Shown here one piece after another: positions 23,780-35,550 of a DNA stretch of 64,000 nt; positions within the stretch are counted from its first letter, which is position 1; each line of letters starts with the position of its first letter. The notes beneath the pieces were generated by a model. It was given only the letters and a program-made list of their open reading frames with translations. It was not told the origin of the DNA and searched no databases. The stretch lies in the NCBI RefSeq assembly GCF_001522545.3, contig NC_031770.1, positions 108,503,664-108,567,663 on the forward strand. Reading direction: 5' to 3'. The translations under genes and the position numbers were made by a program. The DNA comes from Parus major (Eukaryota; Chordata; Aves; Passeriformes; Paridae).

Positions 23780-23990
23780 AATAAATCAACCAGTACATTA
23801 CAGCTTCACGCCAAGTTAGCACCTTCATCATGGAATGAAATTAGCAAAGCAAATACACTGGCTAATTGTGAAATATGCTAATTACCAGCTCAACCCGTGA
23901 AATAAGGCATGAGTGATGTGTGACGAGCTTTGTACAGAGTCGTGAACGCTTGGAAATGCGACACTTAAATAAAGTCTAAAACTGCTTATG
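23780..23990. other. Possible conserved non-coding element
   Basis: Six CpGs survive in about 200 bp (in CACGCC, CCCGTG, GACGAG, GTCGTG, AACGCT and TGCGAC), while surrounding DNA has almost none. GCTAATT occurs twice, at 23,861 and 23,878, spaced 17 bp apart. This is a repeated homeodomain-type TAAT core. No repeat similarity is visible. An enhancer is plausible but unproven. Confidence 0.3.
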
Positions 23991-24675
23991 CAGAGAGAAA
24001 GGAGAACAGACAGGGCTAGGGAACAGACATGGTGGAAAAATATTTTCATAAGAAGTTTGAAACCTTTTCGCTTCTGCTACTCTCATGGGATTAAAGGCTG
24101 GGAGTAGGGAAATGCACTGATAACAGGCTACAGACCATTTTCCATCTATTTCACACCAATCTGAATCTATTCAAGGTCATTACCAAAGAGAGCTGAGCTA
24201 CCAGTTTGGGATAAATTCACAAGTTGGCACAGTTTGACTTGAAGTCAACAGCATGGTGGTTTTCCATTGGTAGAGAATTTGTCCTTTTATTTGATGAATT
24301 CAGACTCTTTTGCTCACCAACCAGGCACTGACAGTTGGGCTTTGCAAATGTCTTCATTTTTGAGAACAGGAAGATGATTCACCAGCCTAGGGCTTTCTCT
24401 GCCATTCACCTTGGCTCTTATGGAGACTCTTATTTTCATTTCTACACAAATCTCCTACTTTTTTGTACTTGTCTTCTAAATTATGTAGTGTTTTCTCTAT
24501 TTAAACTCCTCCTCCCCAGATTTTCATCCTGCTAGAGGAGGGGAAAAAAGGCTCTGAGAGAAGGATAAAATCTTACTGTGGTTCATCAACAAGGGAAGAC
24601 TTCACATATGTGGAGAATGGGCTCTGTTTTATAAGGTTTTCCATTTAGTGCCCAACACTTCTTCCCCTCTGCTCT

Positions 24676-25195
24676 GGTCCTGTGAAACTCCACCTGGAAT
24701 ACTGCACAGGAAGGAGGCTCACTTATTGGAACGAGGCCAGAGGAGGCCAAAGGGCCAAAGAGATCAAAGGGCTGTTTCTGCTCTGGAGACAGGCTGAGAG
24801 AGTTGGGATAGTTCAGCCTGGAGAAAAGAAGGCTCTGGAGAGAACTTAAAACCCATTTCAGTGCCTAAAAGGGCTCCATGAGAACTGGATAGGGACTTTT
24901 TGCAAGAGCAAGGAGTGACAGGACAAGAGCAAATATCTTTAAGGTGAAAGAGAGCAGGTTTGGATTAGATACTAGGATGAAATTCTTCCCTGTGAGGGTG
25001 GTGAGGGCCTGGCACAGACTGCCAACAGCAGCTGTGGCTGCTCCATGCCTGGAAGTGTCCAAGGCCAGGTTGGATGGGGCTTGGAGCAACCTGGGATAAT
25101 GGAAGGTGTCCCTGTCCATGGCAGGGGGGTGGAACAAAATGATCCATAAGGTCCCTTCCAGCACAAGCCTTTCTGTGATTCTGTAATTCCATGAT
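24676..25195 (+). mobile_element. CR1 LINE fragment (~520 bp), plus strand
   Basis: It runs 5' to 3' from an ORF2 segment (CTCCACCTGGAATACTGCAC) through TTCAGCCTGGAGAAAAGAAGG. AAATTCTTCCCTGTGAGGG and the GGAAGTGTCCAAGGCCAGG/TTGGATGGGGCTTGGAGCAA block follow. It ends in GGTCCCTTCCAGCACAAGCC and CTGTGATTCTGTAATTCCATG. Minus-strand open frames across it are shadows. It shares long identical runs with the copy at 52.0-52.27 kb. Confidence 0.95.
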
Positions 25196-25620
25196 GACTG
25201 TAATCCTGTCAACTCTTTCCATGGAGGACAACTCACAAGGTTTACTCACAGGTAGAGCTGAGGTTCAGAGCCAAGCCTCCAGAAGCTTTGAAAATGTCTG
25301 AAAATTTTGACTACTGAGTATGGGATTAAGCATTATTCTGTAACAAACAGGAAAATTCTGTATTTTTGTATTCAGAAAATTAGTACCCGGAGCATTCCGA
25401 GCTACCCATTAGATACTCATAAATTCTTATGCAAGATTTTTTAGGAATGTCACCTGAAAAAAAGTAGTAACTCCATGATCACTTCCATTTACAAAAGCAC
25501 AGTGATGTTGCCAGATTGCAAACTGGAGTCAAACTGCAGCAGCTCTTTGCCTCCAGAAACCACAGAAGAAAATAATGTGTGACCTTGGGAGGAGGGGTGG
25601 AAAGTAGCTTGAAAGTTGTG
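25196..25620. other. Single-copy spacer between CR1 copies
   Basis: Unique AT-rich DNA. I see no feature in it. Confidence 0.6.
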
Positions 25621-25866
25621 TGAGGGGAAGTTTAAGTTCAATTACTTTAAGTTCAATATTAGGAAGAAGTTCTTCACCCAGGGGATAGTTGGGCACTGGA
25701 ATAGGCTCCCCAGGGAAGTGGTCACGACCCAAGGCTGACAGAGATCAAGAAGAGTTTTTACAGGGATCTCAGGGACATGGTGGGATTTGGGGTGTTCTGT
25801 ACAAGGCCAGGAGTGGGAATCGATCCTTGTGGGTCCCTTCCAACTCAAACCTATGATTCTATGAAA
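25621..25866 (+). mobile_element. CR1 LINE fragment, different subgroup, plus strand
   Basis: ATTAGGAAGAAGTTCTTCACCC is followed by CCAGGGAAGTGGTCACGACC. The 3' end then carries GGGATTTGGGGTGTTCTG, AGGCCAGGAGTGGGAATCG and GGGTCCCTTCCAACTCAAACC, ending in ATGATTCTATG. The 3' end differs from the majority type, so it comes from another CR1 subfamily. TTAAGTTCAAT is duplicated near its 5' edge. Confidence 0.93.
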
Positions 25867-25947
25867 TAATAACGACCCTGTAGGGTTTCTAGCTAGACAG
25901 TCTGAGAGGCAGAACTCTGGTAGAAGTCAGTTGCTGTCTTATCCCAG

Positions 25948-26142
25948 CACAGAATGGGTCAGGCTGGAAGGCACCACAGTGGCTCATCTGGTCCAACCCC
26001 CTGCTCCAGCAGGGCCATCCCAGAGCACAGGGCTCAGGATTGTATCCAGACAGTTCTGGAATATCTCCAGTGAGGAGACTCCACACCCTCTCTGGTCTCT
26101 GTTCAGTGCTTGGTCCCTGCACAGGGAAGAAGTTCTGCCTCC
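25948..26142 (-). mobile_element. CR1 LINE fragment, 3' end, minus strand
   Basis: The plus strand reads CACAGAATGGGTCAGGCTGG, then CCAACCCCCTGCTCCAGCAG and GGCCATCCCAGAGCACAGGG. GAATATCTCCAGTGAGGAGA and a CAGGGAAGAAGTTCTGCCTC segment follow. It is 5'-truncated where the next, oppositely oriented CR1 begins. Confidence 0.93.
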
Positions 26143-26150
26143 TGGAACTT

Positions 26151-26200
26151 GCTGGGATCTTTAGGGTGCCTTTCAACCCAAACAATTCTGTGATTCTATG
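26151..26200 (+). mobile_element. CR1 3'-terminal scrap, plus strand
   Basis: A ~50-bp CR1 3' end: TTTAGGGTGCCTTTCAACCC, AAACAATTCTGTGATTCTATG. It abuts the truncated end of the preceding minus-strand copy, so the two lie head to head. Confidence 0.88.
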
Positions 26201-26234
26201 CCTCACCCTGTCATGAAAGGCTGGGTTGCTTCTA

Positions 26235-26713
26235 TCACAGAATCATTAGAATTAAGTCTGGAAAAGAGCTTTAAGATCATGAAGTCAAACTGCCCACCTG
26301 GACCACCACCTTGTTCACCAGGAAACCATGTCCTTAAGTGCTACATCCACATACTGTTTAAACACTTCCAGGAATGGCAACTGCCCAGCTTCTCTGGGCA
26401 CTCTTCTCCAGTACTTTACCACACTATCCATGAATATTTTTTTCCTAATATCCAATCTAAACTTCCCCTGTCGCAACTTGAGGCCTTTTCCTTTTTTCTG
26501 GTACTTGTTACCTGGAGAAGAGATTGACCCCCACCTGTCTGTCCTTCCCTGTCAGGGAGTTGTAGAGAGTAAGAATATCCCCCCTGAGCCTCCTTTTCTC
26601 CAGGCTGAGCTTTCCCAGCTCCTCCCTCAGCTGCTCCCCATCAGAGCTGTGCTCCAGACCCTTCCCCAGCTCCATTCCCTTCTCTGGACACACTCCAGCC
26701 CCTCATTGTCTTT
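26235..26713 (-). mobile_element. CR1 LINE fragment (~480 bp) with ORF2 tail, minus strand
   Basis: On the plus strand: ATCACAGAATCATTAGAATT, then a TTTAAACACTTCCAGGAATGGCAAC segment. CTAATATCCAATCTAAACTTCCCC, CCTTTTCTCCAGGCTGAGC and AGAGCTGTGCTCCAGACCC follow. Translating the minus strand gives the ORF2 C-terminal signature LSLEKRRLRGD followed by a TLYNSLTGK-like stretch, so this is a broken reverse-transcriptase gene end, not a host gene. Confidence 0.95.
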
Positions 26714-27675
26714 CAGACACAGCCTAAAGGAAAAGAGATTTCAAACTCTGCTAAATTGTGGAATTAGACTTTATTAACCTCATTTTCTTCCCATTTGCTG
26801 ATGGCCTGAATCAGTCACTAAAGTCATGCCTGCATGGAGCTGATCAGTCTCACAGGAGACTCAGGCATGAGATTTTAGCATTTGGAATTTTAGGTGTATA
26901 AGAGACGTGGGGGGAGGAGCAGGATGATGTAAAGGGACCCAGTGTATTTAGAGGAACTTACATGTTCCTCAGTGCATTTCCCTTGACAGTTTGCAGAAAT
27001 ACAGTGAGTCAGCTGTCATCATATAATATATTAGTATAAAACAGTGTAAAAAGGGACAATATGCTTAGGCACTGATTAAAGAAAAAAGGGGAAAGGAAAA
27101 AAAACTCCTCCAAACAACCAAGCTCTTTGTTAGTGAAAAGGAATTGTGTGAAAGTTTGGAAATGTGCCTCCACTCAACTTCAGGAATTAGTTTTCAATTA
27201 GTTGGAAGTAGTTTCATTCCGGCTGCAAACCAGCCCAAAGACCACCTGCTGTGAAATAAAGGAGCACAGACCAGCGGTTATTATAGCAATAGCCATAAGT
27301 TTATTGCTTATTGGTACTAAACTTAAATCTTAGTAATTTTGAATCACTGAGTTAGCTTAGATTTATGAAGATGCAGGATCATTTAGAGCTGCAGTCATTC
27401 CAGAAGGGTATATTATCTAAACCAATTTTCTTATAGTGATGCAATTGCAATACCAGAGTTGCGGTTGTATCTGGCTTTCCATTATAAACTTCTATTTTCA
27501 GGGGCTTGTAATTTGACAGTAAAAATTCAGTCCTTGTTGAAACGTGGCATACAAGGTCTGAGACAAAATTAGATCTGTTCAGCCACCTCTAATGCTCCAA
27601 ATCTACCAACAAGAAAAGCGACCAAGCAGAAGTTGGCTGTTTGACATCCCTCAGTGTCCTTTTACCATAATTCAG
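26714..27675. other. Single-copy DNA, no gene seen
   Basis: Unique sequence. A block near 27.38-27.53 kb has mixed composition and a GCAATTGCAATACC motif, but nothing decisive. Confidence 0.6.
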
Positions 27676-27808
27676 AGGAGATTCTTCCTGACAGTCAGAA
27701 GATGGTAAATTCTAGTGGAAGTGGTCCCTGCCCATGGAAGGGGGGTTGAATTAGGTGAATTTTAGTGTCCTCCAATCCAAATAGTTCTAAGATTCTGTAA
27801 TTCTATGA
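27676..27808 (+). mobile_element. CR1 LINE fragment, 3' end, plus strand
   Basis: It shows GATTCTTCCTGACAGTCAG (decayed ORF2 tail), then GGTCCCTGCCCATGGAAGGG. It ends with GTCCTCCAATCCAAATAGTTC and AGATTCTGTAATTCTATGAAAT, the CR1 terminal octamers. An internal deletion joins the ORF2 tail to the 3' end. Confidence 0.85.
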
Positions 27809-29393
27809 AATTGCTCCTGTGGTGTGATGGGCAGGAAATGCAGTCATATACATTTGTGAACCCACTTGGGGGAAGATTTGCACTCCTGTCTAGTTTCTCT
27901 AACATGTGTGGATGAGACTTCAAGATTCATAAAACAGTTGCAAATAACTTTTAAAGACTCTTTAAGTGCAAATAGACAGCTAAAATTTTAGAGAGCTTTA
28001 GAAAGTGAAACATTTCACAGGAAATCATGGGCCTAAAGAAAACACCTCCTCTGGTTTTTGCTCTTTAAAAAATTTTGATAAGAAGCATTATCAACCTCTT
28101 TCTGCTATAAAATTCCCATGACTGTAATTGAGCTAAAATATTAATGTTGACCCAAATTATTTCAACATTGATTCAATTTATTAATTTTAATTCTGATTTA
28201 TTTATTAACATTCCTTCATAAATCAGTAATGCTGATTTATTAGCTCAACCTGCTCATTTCAGATGTCCCTCTCTATCCACTAGAAGGCACACCTTACATT
28301 CTGATTAATATATTTACAAACTGGAGGCTTATTCTGAACCATGTTTAAAAGCACTTTTGTTTTTTCCATCTGATCTTACAGTAACACAGATAAGGTCTGA
28401 CATTTCAACCAACACAAAATATATTAGTTTTGGCTTTAGCATTAAATGAATCTAGCAATGATTATTTTGCCTCTGGCTGCTAATTATTGCCATGCAGTAT
28501 TTGAGAAATACTTAAAACCATGGACTGTGTAAACCTACAGCAAAGTTTGCCGAGTCACAGTTGGATGAAGCACCTGCACAGCAAATACTTGGGAAAAGAC
28601 TTTTCTTAATCTCATGGGACATTTAGCTGCAACAGAGACTCTGGAAAGTCACCCCTGTGTGAGCAGTTCTTTGAACTGTGAGAAGGATTTGTATTTTTGT
28701 TTATGTCTCCTGTGGTTAATAGGCCATAGAAATGGAAGGTTTGGGTTAACCTCGGAAAGGACATCCCACACTCCCATTCCTTGAGGGGTTGATCTGATGC
28801 TCAAGGAATTCAGTGGCAAAATGCCTCTTGATAGCAAAGAATTGAGATTAAATCAACAATAAAAAAATCCCCCAGAGAGTGTATTGTTTTCCTAAGAATC
28901 TGGACCTTGACATGATTTATAAAGTGGAAATTACATGACTGATCATTAGACACATTTCACACCTATCTAAAATAAATGTCCCTGATGAGGAATAGGAATA
29001 GGTGTCAGCCCTAAGATCTAAGGTACAAAACCATGTCTGATTTATGCAAATAAGTATTTATTAATGTATAAAATAGTGAAATTTGGGTTTTTATTATTGA
29101 GATTTTAATCTTTTTTGAAGCCTCTAAAATTGACTTTTATTTACTCCTGTAATTATGAACAAAGTTGACAAAAAGTTGAAGTAGCATGAAAAGCTAGGGG
29201 TAACACAAGGGATTTATTTCTGCTGGCATCTGGGTCTTTAACCTCAAGCATTTAAACTTTTATACAAGCCAAACAATTTACAGTGCTTACAGTTTACTTT
29301 ATTCAGCCAGAATATCTCACAAAGAAAATAGAAGTGTTGTACAGAAAACTATTCACTGCCCAGTACCTTGAATAGTGCTGCTAAACTGTGTGA
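27809..29393. other. Single-copy AT-rich DNA, possible conserved patches, no gene seen
   Basis: The interval includes very AT-rich, TAAT-rich DNA at about 28.1-28.26 kb and 28.44-28.51 kb, for example GCTGCTAATTATTGCCATG. A CTCF-like core is listed separately. I see no coding signal. Confidence 0.55.
28277..28290 (+). promoter_or_regulatory. CTCF-like core motif
   Basis: CCACTAGAAGGCAC matches the CTCF core CCASYAGRKGGCRS at 13 of 14 positions; A replaces G/T at position 9. The surroundings are AT-rich, unlike the other two CTCF-like sites, so confidence is lower. Confidence 0.3.
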
Positions 29394-29540
29394 TCATAGA
29401 ATTATAGAATCACAGAATGGTTAGGGTTGGAAAAAATATCCTCCAGTTTCAACTCCCTGCCATGGGCAGGGACAACTTCCACTATCCCAGGTTGTTCCAA
29501 GCCCTGCCAAACGTGGCCCTGAACACTTCCAGGGATGGAA
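29394..29540 (-). mobile_element. CR1 LINE fragment, 3' end, minus strand
   Basis: The plus strand shows ATCATAGAATTATAGAATCA, then GGTTAGGGTTGGAAAAAATATC. GCCATGGGCAGGGACAACTTCC, a CCAAGCCCTGCC segment and ACTTCCAGGGATGGA follow. It is truncated at about 147 bp. Confidence 0.93.
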
Positions 29541-31087
29541 GGTATATTTGGAAATAAATGTTTCTGCAGACTTAAATACATAACTTTAATCAAGCAGACT
29601 TGATAAACTTGGTTTAACACTGAGCTGGTAAAATATTTTACTGTTATCATTTTAAGTTTGCATTCTGGGTTTTATAATAGATATAATTAAACATTTATGT
29701 AATTGTATTTGTATTGGTGTCCTTGAGACTGGGCAATTATCGAAGGTCAGCTTTGATTACAACATTTTCCTTAGCATAGAAAATATCAACTCTTGGTAAG
29801 ATCAAGGAACTATCAGCTTTTCTATTTACAGAATCAGGGCTTGCAAGAATCACAAATTGAAGGCATCCTTAAGATTTAGAAAATAAATTTTATATCCAGT
29901 ACAGCTCTGTAGGGGAAAAAAAAATTAATTAGATATTCAAAGAAGTTGGTTGGTCTCTCCAGATACCCCAGCATCCCAAAGGAGCAATTCAGGATTATTC
30001 GTCTCCCTTATTCAAGGGTTATTTTGACTGTGGCACGAGCAGAACTTCAGCTTCAGTGGAATTTGTTTTCAGTTTATGAGGTGACACCTCCATGGAAAAC
30101 CCAGGAGGAATTGTCCCCAGTAGGTGGAATTGGTCTGCACTTTCCTAATTTCATATAAAATTTATTTAATCCATATAATATACATTGAGCATTTAAGACT
30201 TAATGGGGATTTTTTATGCTCTCTCTGATGACAACAACACAGAGGTGAATAACTCAAAATCAGAGCTGGCAGAAAAATGCCTCTAAACCATGATAATTTT
30301 ATTTTTTCCCACTTTTTTTCCCAATTCTGTTACAAAATGAGAGAGTGAAACAGCAAAGATTTTTTACTAGACAAAATAAAACAAAATAGATACTATTTTG
30401 GATCAGGTCAAAAACAATATTTGTTTTCATCCATTTACAGCATTTTGTTTCCAAACCAGGTTTTTTTACACATTCTCAAGTGGCAAACTCACAGTTTGGA
30501 ATGCTCTTGAGATAGAAAAATCCTTGAAAATTATGCTTTCTCACACTGAAAAATTTGTTTCTGTGAAATTGGCATATTCTAATATTTTGCTGAGGGGGGA
30601 AAAATTAAAAAGCTTCAATTGGAAAATTTCTGAACAGAGTCACTAAAAATATATGGCCATTAGGAAAGATGGCAGGAAAGGTTTGGATGGAAGCTTATCT
30701 TTCCTGTTTTGTTTTTTTTTAGCCCAGTTTTGGTTTGGTCACTGTCACTGAGAGGACACTTGGCTTTGTCACTTTAGGTGTTGTTTTCAGGTATTCCATC
30801 TTCATTTCTAAAACTGCCTGCTGCCTTCTTCTCACATGGAAGTTTTATTCACACATTCTTCTTGCTTCCTCAGCAAAAGAGGGAGCTGAATTCTCATGGG
30901 ATCTCACCTTTTCAGGTCTGATGTCTTTTATTCTTGCTTTCCACATTGGGCGTGAACAATAGTTTTTATTTTATTTTTAGTATCCCTATCCTAAAATTCA
31001 CTGCTCTGGAGTAAAATCTGGGTTTCAAAAAACCCAAAAAATGTGTGACAGCATTGGCAGAGACAACCATGTTTATCAAAGACAAAT
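29541..31087. other. Single-copy AT-rich DNA, no gene seen
   Basis: Only short unordered open frames and a few poly-A and poly-T runs. I see no feature to report. Confidence 0.65.
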
Positions 31088-31147
31088 GGGTGTTGGAAAT
31101 GGATGATCTTTTGGGTTCCTTCCAACCCAAACCATGCTGTGATTCTT
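31088..31147 (+). mobile_element. CR1 3'-terminal scrap, plus strand
   Basis: GGATGATCTTTTGGGTTCCTTCC, then AACCCAAACCATGCTGTGATTC: the last ~60 bp of CR1. It is severely 5'-truncated. Confidence 0.85.
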
Positions 31148-33399
31148 GTACTTATTTCAACTCAAGCAAAAAAATTCATTGATTATGTAGAGAAAATAGG
31201 GATCATCATAAGGAGAGGTGTGGATTTACATTCATCATGAATCAGTACCAGCAAATAAAATGGGCCTTTCATCAGAGGAACATGGCATTATGGAATGGTA
31301 GCTGCTTCCAGACAAAGCTGTGCTCAGGAATCTGCTAACAAATGGTGGGAAGACTGTGGGACCCAGCTCAAATCTGTGCCATGGAGGTGGTTTGCTTGTT
31401 TGTGTAGATGTAGTCTGGGGAATTGGGTTCTGTTCTTTTCTATATTATTTTTGAATATATACTTTACAAAGAAATGAAACCTCAGTAAACACACTCCACC
31501 TGCTTATGTCTGTTTGCCCATTTGCTAATGGGCATAAAAATCCTCACTTCTTTTGCAAAGATCCTTGAGATCTGATGACAGATAATGCTATATGTCAGCA
31601 AAGTTTTTTGTCAGCATTATGAACATAATCATTTCTAAGGACAACAAATTTAGATCACAAAGTCATTGCTAGGGAGTGAGATGACTTTGGCACCACTCAT
31701 TGTGATGTAGAACTATTGGTGTGATTAGGGCCAATAAAGTTGGGACAACTTTGGTTCTTCCAGCCAAAACTCTGGCTTGCTGGCATGTAAAAAACTGGCT
31801 GAGCCTCTGCCAGATACTGCATGCACAGCTGTATAGATTATGTGCCATTGCTTTTCCATCAGTAAAACAGGGCCACCAATCCAATTCTTCATGACTGGAC
31901 TAAAGCTGAAAGGGAATTTGTTGGGGTTAAGAAAAGGGCATGCCCTATATCTTGAAACAGGAGCTTAAATAAGAAGAATGAGCTTAAATATTATTTTTTG
32001 TCAGGTTATCTTCACTCCTTTTATTTTCCATACAAATCCAATAAAGTGCAAACTAGTAGCATTAGTTTATCTGTTACTATAGGGATCAGAAACTTTGTTG
32101 TGATCTAGAACTTTAATGAGACATGCAAACAAAAATGCCCCAAAGACAGAGAATGAATGAGAGTGTGTTCAGTATTCTAAGGAACTGAGAAAAGCTCTCT
32201 CAGGGAGTGACATATCCAGGGTGCAATATGTGCCTAAGATCACTGTTTTAGAAAAGCACCAAATATTACTGCAAAAATATTCTCTTTCTTTCTATTTCTT
32301 CTAACCAAGGTGTCTAAATGACCATGGAAACAAAGATAGAATCCCCTGCCATTTCCCCCTTCACCTGATGAGACCTAGGGTGTAAAGATATAAATATTCT
32401 TAAAATCTTGGTAAGGGAAAGTTTAGAGGGACTGGAATAAACTGGGACAAGACAACTACAAAAAATAAAGAGAGTATAACCTGAATAAAGAAAAACATTT
32501 TGGATTTTCTTGGTGAGCTTTGCAAAAAGACTGAAGAAATATGACTCTGGGAAGCAGATTCTGAGATATGATTAAAGAGGATAATAACAAGACCCAAATT
32601 CATTTAGTGGAGGGTTTATGAGTCAATTCTGAATGGTACAATAAAGAACAGTGAAAAATGAACTTCTTTATTTATGAAATTTAGTGTGATACAACTTTAC
32701 ACTGAGTGGTCAGATGTATCATTAACATGTTCCAGCTTGTTAATTTGTTATTCTTTGAATAAAGATCTAAATTTGTAATGCTAAGTACCACAACAATCTG
32801 AATTAGAGAGAGACCAAACGTTCCTCGTAGTTGTAATGTGTTAATCTTTAATCTTCACTTATTTCAGAAAATATTAAAATTTATAGCTGAGACTTTGAAT
32901 ATGGTTTTGAATAAATGCTGGGGTTAGACACCACAGTTAGTGGCTGTAAGAACAGGCCAGCACTGGGTGTCTTGAACTGTCATGACCCTTCCCTTGCCTA
33001 AATCATTGCTCACATGAACTAACCAAATACACCAAAAAGCAAAATGAATGAACACACAGCAAACAGAGAGTGGAGTCAATGTAGATCTCTTCTTTGAATA
33101 AATAAATACGTTAATAAATGTCTTCTAGGGCAAACTGAATTTTCTTGTTCAGCTTAGACCATTTCACCAATTTATGTTCTCTTTCAGTGTACTTTCATCG
33201 ATAACTCAAAATTAAATTTCCTTTCAATGAGCTCTCAGTGTTATGACTTAATTTTTAATTTCTCCAAATTCAGTGATCTTTTGTCCTGTCCACTGATTCT
33301 GCCAATCTAAACTGAGGCATTTCTTTACTAGAACCAGTATGCCTGTCCCTGTTCGTGTTTTATTCCCTCTGCTGAAATCGTTATCCAACCAAATGAGCT

Positions 33400-33620
33400 G
33401 CAGTCCCCCGCTTTGAGATTCACTTCACTCTGATTCTCTGGGATTTTTTTCCACCATAAATTTAGATTCAGAATTCCCTGCCCAGTAGGAGAGGGAGGAA
33501 AGATGCGTGCTGGTCATTTGCATATTTTAACAGACGGAGCTGCTTTTGCTGTGCAGCTGTCGATGCAGAAGAAATATTCTTTGGGGTAAAGCACTAGGCT
33601 GAGCAAAAAAGCCTGTGAAG
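33400..33620. other. Possible conserved non-coding element with octamer site
   Basis: Several CpGs are retained (in CCCGCT, TGCGTG, GACGGA and GTCGAT). A reverse octamer ATTTGCAT lies at 33,516-33,523 and an E-box CAGCTG at 33,554-33,559. I see no repeat similarity. Known enhancers often combine such sites, but conservation has not been tested. Confidence 0.22.
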
Positions 33621-35479
33621 GCTTCCATCTCTTCCACTCCTGCCTTTCCACCAATTGGAACAGAGGAAATTGTCGTGGTGTTAGATTATCTACTCTCCAT
33701 TGTCACAAGGACAGATATCCCTGGTGGCTCCTGGAAAGCTCAGCTCCTCCAGACACTAAAATCCTTTCTGTTTTAATACTCCAAGAACAGGTGACTGTGC
33801 TTTTCAGCTGCTTGGATTTTGCTAGCCAAACTGGATTCAATTTTGCAATAGATCCATAAAGCAAAAAGATTTTAACTCAATGGTCAGCTGTGGAATCTGC
33901 TGCAGAAAAACTCCACATATTCTTTCTGGGAGAAATCCAGACTTAGGAGTGCATTAAATTCTGTTTCTTTTCCATACCAGGTATATTTGCTACCATAAAA
34001 AATAATAGAGAGGGATAAAGAAAAAACCAAAATATTTAAATCTGTAACTGAAGATGGTAGAAAGGTAGGATTTACCTGTGTTTTTTTAATTGACTACAAT
34101 TCAGATATGCAGGAATGTTTCTAATTCAATGTACATTGATAACATAGAGGTCTGAAATCTAAGCTGAACCTGGAGATTGTCAATGGGGAAAAATAAAAGC
34201 CATCCTGAGTGAGTTATTCATCATACCACATAATACATAACATCTAATGTAGAATACCCCCCTGAAGCTGTCCCATTTTATTAAAAGTGAGGAAATATTG
34301 ATGATTAGCTTATACTGAGCACACAAGTATTAGAAAACTAACCATGGATGTGAAAATTCCAGGGTGTCTGGATTTACTGAGCCAAACCAGCAAGGATTCA
34401 TCCTGTCTTTTGGTAATAGTGCCTAATATGTCTGATTTTCAGAAATCTTCCTTTATATTTATGTTTTTCAGATTTCAGGTTCTGAGCATGGGGATTTGAT
34501 GTGCCTATTCAGTTAAACTGTACCCAAAATTGCTATGAGGATGGAGGCAGTTCCTGAGTCAAAAGCAGTAGCACCAAAATATTGACAAGAAAAATTAAAA
34601 AAATAGGAACAGAAGACAGAGAGGGAAAATAGCAATATTTTATATACAATGGACTGCAGGGAAAATCAATGAGTCAGTATCTCTCTCTGTGTAGCCAGCC
34701 TTTTGTTCTGATCACTGCTGTGTGACCCAGAGCATATTTATTAATCTAGGAAGTTTTAATTTAACTCTTATTTCAGTTCCCCTGATACATTTGCAGAGCT
34801 ACATTTCCCACCATGCTCTTTGTTAGAGCATAACCCAGTTATTTCATATTCTTCACTCCTCAGTGTAAAATGCCATGTCTCCTTTTTTTTATTCTTTTTA
34901 TTTATTTTGTATTTTATGAGCTCTGTCCAACAATGCTGCCCACATATTTTAGAAGTGGCAACATAAGGAGTTATTTGCAAGAAGTCTTGAAGCACCATCA
35001 AGGACACCTGCTTACAGGATTGTATTAAATTGAGATCAGCCAACATTACAGTGTATTTCAGCACTGGAATCAGCCAAAAATATGTCCCTAGCAGTGCTAT
35101 TTTCATTATTCAGACCTTCACCCAAAATCTGTGTAACTGCCTCTTAAATTAATTTTCACACTTGCCTGTCTCTATAACTAGCTGCAGCAGTGTGCTGTGT
35201 ATTTTAACTACAAGGAAGTGTTGCAGGTAGAAGATTTCTCCCTGAAGTCACTCGAATCCTCCTTAAATTCAAGCCACGGTCTCTCAGTCCCACGCTTGCA
35301 GTGGGGGGCACCTGTCATCTTTTTCATCACTGTGAGCTGTGCCCTAGATTCTGCACCCCCTCCCCTTCCCACCATACAGGTACGTGTGAGTGTGTGCTCT
35401 TTTCCCACTGAATTTTTTATTCAATAAATAAATAAAACTTTCCTGAAGTTGCTAAGGTCTCAAAGGTGCAGGAACTTGT

Positions 35480-35550
35480 AATATATATATAAAAAAAAAA
35501 TAAAAAAAGAAAATAAAAAGAATAAAAAAGAAAAGAAGGGAAAAAAAAAG
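35480..35550. repeat. A-rich low-complexity tract
   Basis: A short ATATAT run, then poly-A interrupted by T and G (AAAT, AAAG, AAGGG units). No element body precedes it on the plus strand that would make it a retroposon tail. Confidence 0.9.

Larger units (their letters stand above)
20421..24675. other. Single-copy DNA, no gene seen
   Basis: The interval has no CR1 fragment that I can support. A 176-codon minus-strand frame at 21.67-22.20 kb shows no recognisable domain and is not flanked by convincing splice sites. The interval also holds a 10-bp inverted repeat and a CpG-retaining block, listed separately. Confidence 0.6.

Noticed and set aside
24865..25236. 123-codon minus-strand frame
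   Set aside because: It is antisense to a plus-strand CR1 fragment. Similar 'APSNLALDT' peptides recur at each copy of this CR1 type.
35197..35427. Terminal-exon-like stretch with CAG|GTACGT and AATAAA
   Set aside because: A donor-like sequence and an AT-rich polyadenylation-like run occur often by chance. There is no coding signal or acceptor.
35480..35550. A-rich tract as a processed-pseudogene poly(A) tail
   Set aside because: The sequence to its left shows no retrocopy body and there are no visible target-site duplications.
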